NCBI RefSeq assembly: GCF_000006565.2
Contig: NW_017383502.1
Span: forward strand, 1 to 18,651
Reading direction: 5' to 3'
Length of the DNA: 18,651 bases
Source: Toxoplasma gondii ME49
Lineage: Eukaryota; Apicomplexa; Conoidasida; Eucoccidiorida; Sarcocystidae
Shown: positions 1-10,060 of the stretch, piece after piece
How the letters are laid out: each line of letters starts with the position of its first letter
How positions within the stretch are numbered: the stretch's first letter is position 1
Program-made: the position numbers and the translations under genes
Notes under the pieces: model-generated
What the model was told of the DNA's origin: nothing
Database searches by the model: none
The model's input: the letters and a program-made list of their open reading frames with translations, nothing else

Positions 1-1767
1 TCCCTCCATTCCTCCATGGCCACTCCGATTACTGCCAAGGTGTCACGAGGTCCGACCACTGCCTACCGCCTGTTCGATAAAGCAGAAAAGTGACACCATC
101 GCTCCACGATGCCAGGCGATGCGAGCGAATCTTGCTGGAACGGCGACGTGTTCCCAGTGCATAGTGTCGCGAGTACTATGTACTTGGTGGTAGACACCAG
201 TCCCCCACGATGCCGACCACAGGGTATACGCGTGACACAATCCGAATGCACGTAAGTCTCCGGGAACAACATTTTCCAAACAATTCGTCCTTAAATGGCG
301 GGCAACGAGTATATAGAATCCGTACCTAGACATGAGAATCGTGCCACAGGCACAAACCGGAGAAACACCGTGGAAGACGTTCCCGTCTCAGGCCCATCAG
401 TGGACTAGTGGCAAGGCCAGGCGATTCGGTAGACAGGCGTTGTATCAAGAAGACTATACTATATACCCAAACAGTCACCCATCTACTGACTAAATTTCGA
501 GTCACGAACTATTGACGAATTAACATCCGGGCATTCAATGCTCGAATCACAGATAGTAATGCATGGCTTGAGGTCTCAGTCACCACCAACACACAGCCAC
601 GGGTTGACAGCAAACGATACTGAACTGGGGCTATCCACAAAAAGCATAACTACTGTGGAGCGGCGATTCTGCGTGGCGCGATGCAGCTATCACCACGAGT
701 TACACATCTTCTGATTCAGGGACATACCGTTGCTGCGCCACCTCCTATAGCGACGGCCGGCAGGCGACGCATCGTTGAACAGTGAGAACGACGTCTCGAA
801 CAACAACGCCTAGTCTAAAACCTCAGAACCATTGAATGTAGACCTTGATGTAACGAGCCTGTGTCGCCAACGGTTCTGGCTTGGCATGGCAACACCAAAC
901 GTGCCTGCGTCTGTTCCGTGCACCGAGCAAATGGACATCACTGATGCTCGCCACGGACCCAGCACGGGTGCCTATCAGCATCGACTGTGAGGGGACGGAA
1001 TGTCCAGCATTGTACCAGCATGTGGTTTTCGTGGTATTCCAACGCGACAACGTCACATCCTACTTTCTGCAGCTGAGAAAGCGCGCGCATCCTCCCACCG
1101 GTCATATCGTTTCATCGCCCACTCGTCCAGCGACACCACAGCGCGCCTCGCTACACTGCTCTCCTTACAACGACACGGGTGAGAGCCGATTCCTGCCGGA
1201 CACCTCGCAGTCACCTCTGCCAGACGGTACCCTATAAATGCCCCGTGTCGCCATGATGCCGGGACCGTACTTTCCGTGTCTGGAACCGGCCAACAGACGT
1301 GATGCCACTCCAAACGGACCTTTCTCCCGTCAGAGGTATGTCGGCACGAATGCTCAAGCCAAAGCCCTGTCCACTATGCACCGAGGCTACTCGGTCCGAA
1401 ATGTACCGCACACAAGGACACGACGTTTCGCTGCACAACATCACGCCTTTGTCAATTTCCACCGAAACGAAAGGCCATCTGCTAAGCGAGCGCCGATGCA
1501 AGCTGCATCCCTCATCAGGGGTTTGTCACGCATGTCCCAAATCTGCACAGCTCCCATGCTGCTCACCCAACAACCCAAATCACGCTCTCGCACCACATGA
1601 GCTTATACACACCATTCTCTGATTGTTGACGAGGCCGCGGCTCACCGGCTCCCACCTATTGGTTTTTCCTTGTCGCAGGCCTTCCGGGCGACTTGTGCCT
1701 TTCCATCCCGTTTCCAGCCAGCTGGGTGTCAGCGTGCGATGCCTGCCGGCCGGTGCCTACCGCCTGG
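1..1767. repeat. Long tandem repeat, copy 1 (monomer type H1, left end cut by window)
   Basis: This block is repeated at 3459-5223 with an offset that slips only from 3458 to 3456, so there are two single-base indels (near 185 and 1289). Reading both copies base by base I find 11 substitutions: 43, 91, 92, 152, 179, 828, and five packed into 1373-1403. Outside the first ~20 bases, where the copies differ more, identity is about 99.4%. The near-identity stops abruptly at the end of the 12-base motif GCCTACCGCCTG (1755-1766), beyond which the two copies are only distantly alignable. The same 12-mer also sits at 61-72 and marks the start of the H1 monomer. No coding content is supported: a one-base indel near 185 shifts the frame of the longest minus-strand ORF between the copies. 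It is best read as a recent segmental or higher-order tandem duplication. Confidence 0.9.
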
Positions 1768-3458
1768 GCACCGAAACATCACGTCAGCGAGGTCGGCTGT
1801 CAGTGTGCAGAGAAAGACCCTGGCACTGAGTTGCACCTGGAATAGTGATGAATGGGCCGCGGGCGGCTCAAGAAATAGCCGCAAGGCACCAAGTCTATCC
1901 ACGGCAGGAGACGTGCGTAGCGCCCACTTGAATGCTCGTCGGTTTGCTGGAATACCTCTCGCCAATCGATTCGTTCCGTATGTGTGCAGAACAGTTTTCC
2001 TGGAATTCGTTCCTATATCCACGAAGCGTCCCACATATACACACGAGAAAAAGGCGGGGTAGCGTCTGAGTCTCAAATGCATCACTGGACTAGGGGCAAG
2101 GACAAGCGAGTCCAGTGGTGAACTCAATGGGCCTGTGTAAACCCAGCTGGGATCAATTTACTGTTATGGCGACTTCAAGCACAGGAGAGTCTCGAATCTC
2201 AGGCATAGTGGCAAGGTCCACACAGCGGAAGTGCCGTGCAGATGCTGCCTCCTCCTTCTTGTGCTATCGAGCGCGTCAAGTAAAGCTTCACTGCACTATC
2301 TTGCTTCTTAATATTCGGGGCAGCACTGTTTTGGTTAGGGGAGACATGTCCGCCGCACGTTGTCCCCGAAAGCTAAAGAGAAAAAAAGTGAAAAATGGAA
2401 GTTAACAGAGAATGCAATCCAAAAACGACGACGTTGCGTTGTCGCGTGTTCAAAGCAGATGTGGTCATCCGGGGAACGTGTCAACGTGTCGTCCAGTGCC
2501 GTTCGTTCACTGGTGCATGGAGGACTTATCATGGCAATAGGTATATGACGCGGAGGCAGCACCACAACAGGCATGCACGTGCGCAGCATTGAGCAGCGTG
2601 TTCTGGCATGATATTTGCAGTATCGTCGTTCCTCACAACGGTCCAACTTACGTCCGTAGCCTGCAGAAGCGACGAATGCTTATCGCTAGGGGAGACTGCC
2701 CACAGTTGCGATCAGCGGTCCAGCGGCTGACGTATTCCGGTGAGATCCATTGCTTGATATTAGAGCCTAGCCAACACCTAACACACTCTCCAACAAGCTC
2801 GTGCTCCATGAGTCACCCACCACGTAGTAACACCGCTATACAGAACTTTGCTGTCGTGTTGCTCTTCCACTAACAACCGACAACACTCATCATGCGTCAA
2901 CGAATGTGGAGACAACGCTCGTACGTTCATGCGCTGTAACCCCAAAACAATGGAACACCGTCAAGACGCACACAAGACATCAGAAACTTATACCGTTGAT
3001 CGTGACGCTGCGGCGCAGCGCTTCACATGTCGAGCCCGTTCCCTTAGTCGTCGATCCTAGCGAATTCAGAACAACAGACAAAAGACTGCAGAGCGTTCAC
3101 TGTTGGGTGTCGACCACCCTACTTCGCTCCGCATCCTTGTTAGCCCCATCCCCCTCCCGAAAATCTGATTGGAGACAGGCAGTGGCACGTGACGCACCGG
3201 GAGCCGCTTAAGAGCGACTGCAGCTCGAACGCATGAGACCGAGAACCCGGTACAATCCGCATTCACAACGTTGCAGCTGCAGCCATGTTTGTTTTTGTAC
3301 AGCGTATGAGTCACGCTAATGATGCCGCCGTGATGCAAAATAGTCCTACTATAACCCAATCTCTCGCATGGCACCGCCCTGGTCCCTTTACAGTGAACTG
3401 ACTCATTCCGCCTGGTCCCGCCATTGTCGACATTTAGAGACCATTTTGACGGCTCGTG
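1768..3458. repeat. Diverged monomer type H2
   Basis: This stretch has no near-identical partner here but aligns patchily, in order, with the preceding H1 monomer. The region around 1989-2018 matches 263-295 (GAACA...TTTTCC...ATTCGT), and 2066-2110 matches 383-425 around GGACTAG.GGCAAGG. The region 3265-3290 matches 1490-1515 (AGCTGCA.CC), 3352-3375 matches 1571-1598 (ACCCAA...CTCTCGCA), and 3440-3518 matches 1686-1754 (TGTGCCT.TCCAT.CC). Matches in the same order over the whole length indicate an old tandem duplication of a ~1.7-kb monomer with many indels. Its first ~140 bases (1768-1905) also align with 5224-5356, sharing a block ending in GCGGGCGGCTCAAGAAATAG. I see no gene. The open frames are short and not shared with other copies. 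Confidence 0.65.
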
Positions 3459-3740
3459 CCTCTCCATACCCTCATGGACACTCCGATTACTGCCAAGGTG
3501 CCACGAGGTCCGACCACTGCCTACCGCCTGTTCGATAAAGCAGAAAAGCAACACCATCGCTCCACGATGCCAGGCGATGCGAGCGAATCTTGCTGGAACG
3601 GCGACGTGTGCCCAGTGCATAGTGTCGCGAGTACTAGGTACTTGTGGTAGACACCAGTCCCCCACGATGCCGACCACAGGGTATACGCGTGACACAATCC
3701 GAATGCACGTAAGTCTCCGGGAACAACATTTTCCAAACAA
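3066..3740 (-). other. Longest open frame in window (224 codons), probably not a gene
   Basis: This minus-strand frame spans the junction between monomer H2 and long-repeat copy 2. Its first ~70 codons lie in the duplicated DNA. In copy 1 the equivalent sequence carries an extra base near 185, so the same residues are read from a different upstream frame (start at 333), and the frame runs off the window edge region instead of continuing. The product has no recognisable domain, is rich in Arg, Ser, Val and Cys, and lacks a convincing signal peptide or membrane segment. A chance frame of this length is slightly above the ~170 codons expected for the longest random ORF in this much sequence, but the low T content of the + strand makes minus-strand stops rarer. 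I regard it as fortuitous. Confidence 0.75.
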
Positions 3741-5223
3741 TTCGTCCTTAAATGGCGGGCAACGAGTATATAGAATCCGTACCTAGACATGAGAATCGTG
3801 CCACAGGCACAAACCGGAGAAACACCGTGGAAGACGTTCCCGTCTCAGGCCCATCAGTGGACTAGTGGCAAGGCCAGGCGATTCGGTAGACAGGCGTTGT
3901 ATCAAGAAGACTATACTATATACCCAAACAGTCACCCATCTACTGACTAAATTTCGAGTCACGAACTATTGACGAATTAACATCCGGGCATTCAATGCTC
4001 GAATCACAGATAGTAATGCATGGCTTGAGGTCTCAGTCACCACCAACACACAGCCACGGGTTGACAGCAAACGATACTGAACTGGGGCTATCCACAAAAA
4101 GCATAACTACTGTGGAGCGGCGATTCTGCGTGGCGCGATGCAGCTATCACCACGAGTTACACATCTTCTGATTCAGGGACATACCGTTGCTGCGCCACCT
4201 CCTATAGCGACGGCCGGCAGGCGACGCATCGTTGAACAGTGAGAACGACGTCTCGAACAACAACGCCTAGTCTAAAACCTCAGGACCATTGAATGTAGAC
4301 CTTGATGTAACGAGCCTGTGTCGCCAACGGTTCTGGCTTGGCATGGCAACACCAAACGTGCCTGCGTCTGTTCCGTGCACCGAGCAAATGGACATCACTG
4401 ATGCTCGCCACGGACCCAGCACGGGTGCCTATCAGCATCGACTGTGAGGGGACGGAATGTCCAGCATTGTACCAGCATGTGGTTTTCGTGGTATTCCAAC
4501 GCGACAACGTCACATCCTACTTTCTGCAGCTGAGAAAGCGCGCGCATCCTCCCACCGGTCATATCGTTTCATCGCCCACTCGTCCAGCGACACCACAGCG
4601 CGCCTCGCTACACTGCTCTCCTTACAACGACACGGGTGAGAGCCGATTCCTGCCGGACACCTCGCAGTCACCTCTGCCAGACGGTACCCTATAAATGCCC
4701 CGTGTCGCCATGATGCCGGGACCGTACTTTCCGTGTCTGGAACCGCCAACAGACGTGATGCCACTCCAAACGGACCTTTCTCCCGTCAGAGGTATGTCGG
4801 CACGAATGCTCAAGCCAAAGCCCTGTCCGCTAAGCATCGAAGCTACTCGGTCCGAAATATACCGCACACAAGGACACGACGTTTCGCTGCACAACATCAC
4901 GCCTTTGTCAATTTCCACCGAAACGAAAGGCCATCTGCTAAGCGAGCGCCGATGCAAGCTGCATCCCTCATCAGGGGTTTGTCACGCATGTCCCAAATCT
5001 GCACAGCTCCCATGCTGCTCACCCAACAACCCAAATCACGCTCTCGCACCACATGAGCTTATACACACCATTCTCTGATTGTTGACGAGGCCGCGGCTCA
5101 CCGGCTCCCACCTATTGGTTTTTCCTTGTCGCAGGCCTTCCGGGCGACTTGTGCCTTTCCATCCCGTTTCCAGCCAGCTGGGTGTCAGCGTGCGATGCCT
5201 GCCGGCCGGTGCCTACCGCCTGG
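3459..5223. repeat. Long tandem repeat, copy 2 (monomer H1')
   Basis: Near-identical partner of 1-1767. Apart from a few changes at its left end, one at 4285 and the cluster at 4829-4859, the sequence is the same as copy 1, including about 640 consecutive bases (roughly 3644-4284) in which I see no difference. The monomer starts at the motif GCCTACCGCCTG (3519-3530) and the near-identity ends at the next copy of it (5211-5222). In the 4829-4859 cluster it carries variants that copy 3 shares and copy 1 lacks, so copies 2 and 3 exchanged sequence after copy 1 separated, or copy 1 was overwritten there. No coding sequence is supported. Confidence 0.9.
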
Positions 5224-5384
5224 GCACCAAAACAACACGTCAGCGAGCTCGGCGCTCGGTGAGTACAGATAGACGCCGGCCCTGAGTTGCACCTGGACTC
5301 GTGACGAATAGGCCGCGGGCGGCTCAAGAAATAGCCGCAAGGCTCCAAGTCTGTGCACCACACGGGACACGCGTTTGACGTTTC
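5224..5384. repeat. H2-like diverged segment at the start of a truncated monomer
   Basis: Directly after the 12-base boundary motif the sequence stops matching copy 3 closely and instead aligns at moderate identity with the start of the H2 monomer at 1768-1905. Shared pieces include ACGTCAGCGAG, CTGAGTTGCACCTGGA and the block GCGGGCGGCTCAAGAAATAGC. Near 5385 it passes into sequence homologous to the middle of H1 (from 4362). About 500-600 bases of monomer are therefore missing, and this unit is only 1.10 kb long. It looks like a deletion or recombination junction between two monomer types. Confidence 0.65.
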
Positions 5385-6326
5385 TCTAACCCTGCGTCTG
5401 GTTCGTTTACCGACCAAATGGAGATCGCTGATGCTCGCCATGGACCCAGCGCGGCTGCCTGTCAGCAACGACTGTGATGAGACGAAACGTCTAGCATTGT
5501 ATCAGCACGTGGTTTTGATGAGAGTCCAACTCGACAATCAGGGCGCTAGCTGCATCCTCAACATACAGATATGCGGTATTGCTGTATCACAGACGATGTC
5601 CAATATCACATTGTATTATCCAAACAGATACCAGCCAAGAAGTCGCTCGCATCCTTTCGTCGCTCAGTTCGTTTCATCGCCCACTCGACCAGCGACACCA
5701 CAGCGCGCCTCGCTACACTGCTCTCCTTACAACGACACGGGTGAGAGCCGATTCCTGCCGGACACCTCGCAGTCACTCCTGCCAGACGGTACCCTACCAG
5801 CAGCTTGTGTCAACATTGTGCTAGGATCGTACGTCTTGTTTCTGGAACCGTTCATAGATTAGCGCAGCACAAAACACACCTCTCTAGCAACAGGGTATTT
5901 TGGCTCGAATCCTCAAGCCAAAGCCCTGTCCGCTAAGCATCGAAGCTACTCGGTCCGAAATATACCGCACACAAGGACACGACGTTTCGCTGCACAACAT
6001 CACGCCTTTGTCAATTTCCACCGAAACGAAAGGCCATCTGCTAAGCGAGCGCCGATGCAAGCTGCATCCCTCATCAGGGGTTTGTCACGCATGTCCCAAA
6101 TCTGCACAGCTCCCATGCTGCTCACCCAACAACCCAAATCACGCTCTCGCACCACATGAGCTTATACACACCATTCTCTGATTGTTGACGAGGCCGCGGC
6201 TCACCGGCTCCCACCTATTGGTTTTTCCTTGTCGCAGGCCTTCCGGGCGACTTGTGCCTTTCCATCCCGTTTCCAGCCAGCTGGGTGTCAGCGTGCGATG
6301 CCTGCCGGCCGGTGCCTACCGCCTGG
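5385..6326. repeat. Long tandem repeat, copy 3: partial and mosaic
   Basis: Homologous to 4355-5223 but with sharply alternating divergence. The block 5392-5538 differs from 4362-4508 at 26 of 147 positions with no indel. The block 5671-5795 (125 bases) differs from 4566-4690 at only 3 positions. Then 5796-5905 is again diverged and contains rearranged sequence. From 5912 to 6326 (415 bases) I find no difference from 4809-5223. The 26 changes in the diverged block fall 9:9:8 on the three positions of the only long reading frame, which is what neutral non-coding DNA gives. The last identical tract ends in the motif GCCTACCGCCTG (6314-6325), exactly where the other copies lose identity. Confidence 0.85.
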
Positions 6327-8779
6327 ACGCGAAACAAAACATCCGCGAGCCCGTCGAGCAGAGGTAGCCCCATGACCTGTGTGGGGCCTCGACTGGAGAG
6401 GAATAAGGGGCATCGGGTCGGAGCAGAGGCCCCAGGAGCGCGAGAATCCATCACCGGACAGGTGTATGACACCGGTCAAATGCTTTTCAATCTGCACGGG
6501 TCGGGGGGCGTACAGTATGTGGCTCATATCTAAGGTAAGGGACAGGAATCTGGAAACACTTTGCTGGACTATCTTTGGCGTCGGCGTGGACTCATTGTTC
6601 AAAGGCCGCTAGATACGATGGAGTCCGGCCAGTCGCAGAACGGACGGGGCACATACACGGATAAAACCACGGTCGTTGTTGGCCGGCAGCAGCACGACCC
6701 ATGGCGAAGTGACAACAGCAATGGCCTCAAACCACGCTGGGACAGGACGATACACAGGTCAGTTGCAGAGAGAGAACGAATGCAGTTGGCGTCGACACGT
6801 CGATGCATGCTGGCACACCATAACACTGTTGCGACGCTCCCTCAATGCAGTCTTTTCAGTAGCAAGGCTCAGCTCAGGTAGATCCGTTAAGTATGAAGTG
6901 CTTGCGCCGAGACAAAGCGAAGCAAAGACTCTGCTATACATCATATTCATGACGTTTGCAGACTATAGTGAGTTACCGCCGGAGGTAGCGTTACCGGGAT
7001 GTACACCAACGTTGATTCTCGTGTTATCGTCTTGCGGCCACCCACACAAGCAGAGGTCAGCGCTTAGTGAGCATGGTCATACCACAATCTTCTATCCACG
7101 GTGCACGCGTGAGTAGGGCACAGCCAGCACCAAGTGCTTTTACTTAAGTGATGATTCTCCCATCCTCTATTGTCCTGTCCTCGCGTAAACATGAAAGGTG
7201 ACACTGTCCTGCCGAAAACAGTCTCTAGCAACATGCCTTAACACGGTTATCAACGCCGTTCAAGGATGGACAGTGGACCCATGTTTACCGGCGTAGTCGT
7301 GACAACACGTGAAAGCAGCAGGGTGATATTGCGCCCTGTTTCAGTGCCCTCGTCTCCCCTGAACCACATAGATACAACCGATCCTTTCCACTTGCGCCTC
7401 ACTGGACCGTAACCGACGTTGCCCAAATCTTGTCTCACTTCGCCGTGTGGTGATATCCTTACGACAAGGGACTGATCAAAAGCGTGAAGTCATTTCGAAC
7501 ACCAGTTGAGATCAGGGAGAAATAACGTCCAGCGGGGACATCCTCCAAAAGGTGTCACAAACAGAGCCTGTTTCGGTAGTCTGCAACCTGTAGTAGATCA
7601 GTTGGCTACTGCGGGCAAGGCAACAGCGCCTTCTTAACGCTCATCGACTTTCTTGATGACTGCCACCAGCGAGATACTTGTTCACTTTACGTGCAATCGC
7701 CATCCTTCATCTTCGCCGGAGGAGGTCCGGGAATTATAAGTGGCAGGTGACTCTTGCCGACAAGGTCATCTAAATTACCAACGGTTCCGTCAGCTGCTGC
7801 GAGGCTCTCCATCGCTCTCACGTTACCATTAAATAGATAAAATCCCACAAACAGACACTGCCATCGCCATTACCGTCGTGCCCCCCGTGGCAGCTACCCC
7901 TTACCACTACCACTGGTCCCGTCACTGTCACCAATCTCGCTGGACGCACCGACGCCCCGATATCCTCCATCACACCTCCGCTAGGCAGACTGCCACTAAA
8001 TCGCTGCAGTCCTCGCCACTGCCTACGGTCTTTGCGTGAATGAAGACAGGGTCTGTCATGCCAGACTGAAATCAGGCGATCCGGATGCTTTGGCCCTCGA
8101 GTTGTGGTGCGTGGATGGACTTCAAAGACTTCAATGCAATATGCCGGAGTGCCTCGCGCCACGATTATCCCGGTAGACACGAGTCATCCTGTACACAATG
8201 TGCTGGGCAATAGTTTGGAGACATTCTACATAGACAGCCCTTCAGGATCACGGACACCCGTACTACGACAGCGACCTGAGACAAGTGCGGTCAGGCCCGT
8301 GGCAGTCCCGACGCCAAGCACAAACTGAACACACGGCCACTGCGCGTCGGCGTCAGAACATCCAAAACCGGTACAAGACCGCATGACGCCGCCCATCACA
8401 TCGAACGACTCGGGAGCACTACAGCATACATAAACAGTATAGGCAGAAAAACCACACAGTCAACATCGTCAGTTTGACGTACGTCGCGACATCAAACTAT
8501 ATATTGTCTGCTGCGACTCACCGTCAATCTACTTCTTGACATATCGAGATTGAAATGTGTACCACTGAGTATAAAGAGTCCATCACAAAATCCACTGTAG
8601 TTAATATACGAATAGATGGAACTATGTATTCCGTGGAGCCGAACATGGGATAGCTGGCGCAGCTCCGTTAGGTACAGAATTCCGGACGACGAAGCACAGG
8701 AAGAAGCGAAATTCTCACGCCCATCCTCGTCGAGTAGAAAGAGGACCTGTAGTGCATTGCCGCTGAATTTCGCCTTTCA
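6327..8779. other. Gene-free stretch with decayed monomer-like sequence
   Basis: The first ~40 bases align loosely with the start of monomer H2 (CGAAACA..AC.TC.GCGAG), after which I find no clear repeat partner. Near 8021 the context ACTGCC...CC.CCACTGCCTAC resembles the H1 boundary at 35-66 and 3493-3524 and lies 1,707 bases after the previous boundary, so a degraded monomer may begin there. The longest frames (146 codons on +, 6676-7116; 120 on -, 7818-8180) have no recognisable domains and are not shared with other parts of the window. A weak three-base rhythm (ACC, CAC, GCC, ATC) appears at 7855-7945 but is too irregular to call a microsatellite. The stretch 8400-8640 is visibly more A+T-rich than its surroundings. 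Confidence 0.55.
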
Positions 8780-10060
8780 TGCATTACGCCATTGAGGCTC
8801 CACATGTGGTGGCCACGGACAAGAGGAGGCCACTGCTTTGTCAGCATGCTCCTCGCACTGAACCAACCCCAGACAGTGGTGGAGAACCATATTCAGAAAG
8901 GAAAGTGTATAGTGAAATGCTGGAAGCGTCGTGACCTGAGTGTGGACCCTCCTACGATCTCAACCTGTACAAATGAGGCGTTAGTCTGTCAATACTACTG
9001 CATCAGGAACGCAGTGCCGCGGCCACCTCTCCACCTCGATATGAAGGTGTGGGCCCATCCGTCCGGCACTCAAATAGTCCCCATACCAACGCCAACAGAG
9101 ATGCACTAATCTTGCTTCCTCCGATTTGGAATTTACTCAATGATAAAGGCTGAGGCGGCTTCTGCGTCTGGCTGCTCATCTACTCTTATGAGGCTGCAGC
9201 CATTGCGCGACAGTTTGCGCAGCGTCAGCGCTGCCTACCTCCCATTCCTGGAAGCGAAGTCCAACAGGAGGCTCCTCAAAAACGCACTGAACAACAACAT
9301 GGCATTCTTCGTAAGCGTTCGGACACGAGAGTATGTCCTTCGTGATGACATAGCGCTCGTCGGCCACGAGAATAGTGGATTCTTGATCTTCCCCAACAAG
9401 TACTGCGATCTCGGCCTGCGGACAGACCGCTTCTTGACGGCGACCAATATACTTCGCCTCCGCCATCCGGCACACGCCTCCCTCGGTGGTCATTGCGAGG
9501 CGGTGAAGGACGTGCGCAGCCGCCTGCGACAAGCCATCGGCATTGGAACTGTTTCCTGCAGGCACGTGGCAGCACTCTCTGAGTCTTCTGCTAATTTCGC
9601 CTGGTTCAGCCGCTCGTTCGACAAATACACATCTACTCAAATCCGCCTCTGGGCCGACGGAGCAAACCTTCCCTGCCCAGTAACAAATGCCTACAGGGTA
9701 CTCCCCGTCGCGTGCTCCCTGGACGTGCGGATTCTCTCTTGAAACCCTCAGTTGCCACCGCGGTCACCACTGGGTCATGTCTGCCGTGCGTCCCCTACGG
9801 CCTGTGCGCGGATGCAGAAAAAATGCCGTGACGTCGCCGAGAAGGGTTAGGCGACGCAGTCGGGAAGCGTCTCGAGCCATGATGATCGCTTCGGGCTCAG
9901 TGGGCTCAGTTTTGGGTACCATCAGTAGCATCTTGACTAAAATGAAATCACCCACAAGACATGCACCTGACACACATCAAAGGCGCTTCAGTCGCAATAT
10001 CACAGTCGCTCACGCACCGTCTCTTGTGTAACCCGGGAGACGCGCCCGAAGGTCTGTCTA
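8780..10060. repeat. Diverged duplicated segment D1
   Basis: The core 9110-9500 aligns with 12165-12560. They share CAATGATAAAG, TCAGCGCT, GCACACGCCTCCCTCGGTGG and many shorter blocks, and 9332-9487 aligns with 12393-12548 without an indel. Weaker collinear matches extend the pair: GCAT.ACG.C...GAGGC near 8785 and 11842, CGCT.CG.TTGAC.AA.TA near 9612 and 12627, GACGCAGTCGG near 9853 and 13043, and CCCG.GAGAC near 10033 and 13126. The pair is therefore about 1.2-1.3 kb at an offset drifting from about 3.06 to 3.19 kb, consistent with two ~1.5-kb monomers. Over the 52-codon indel-free block, changes fall 13:17:13 on codon positions, so neither strand was under protein selection. A GCCTAC echo at 9689 may mark a degraded monomer boundary. 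Confidence 0.7.
9140..9742 (+). other. Open frame of 200 codons in D1, probably not a gene
   Basis: This is the longest plus-strand frame and it overlaps a 154-codon minus-strand frame (9640 down to 9176). Its product shows no domain I recognise, and the homologous segment D2 does not keep it open: the equivalent plus-strand frames at 12167-12349 and 12310-12609 are separate and short. On the minus strand the D1 and D2 translations look similar in one block (both contain TEGGVC, then ED.ES, then VKD or TKD). However, D2 has a stop in that block, and the codon-position distribution of changes is flat. I read the protein-level resemblance as a by-product of shared DNA ancestry. A fragment of an old dead gene cannot be excluded. 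Confidence 0.6.

Noticed and set aside
1233..1238. TATAAA box-like site after CGGTACCC, also present in copy 2 (4690-4695)
   Set aside because: Copy 3 lacks it, no gene lies downstream, and a single hexamer match is expected by chance in this length.
5353..5862. 169-codon plus-strand frame similar in translation to the 118-codon frame at 881-1237 and 4338-4694
   Set aside because: Over 49 aligned codons the 26 substitutions fall 9:9:8 on codon positions, so the similarity follows from DNA homology, not protein conservation.
6676..7116. 146-codon plus-strand frame as a possible gene
   Set aside because: Below the length expected for the longest random frame here, no domain, overlapped by other frames.
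7855..7945. Loose three-base rhythm (ACC, CAC, GCC, ATC) suggesting a coding repeat or microsatellite
   Set aside because: Too irregular and too short; phase is lost within a few units.
9845..9851. GGTTAGG as a telomere-like motif
   Set aside because: Single occurrence, no tandem TTAGGG-type repeat anywhere in the window.
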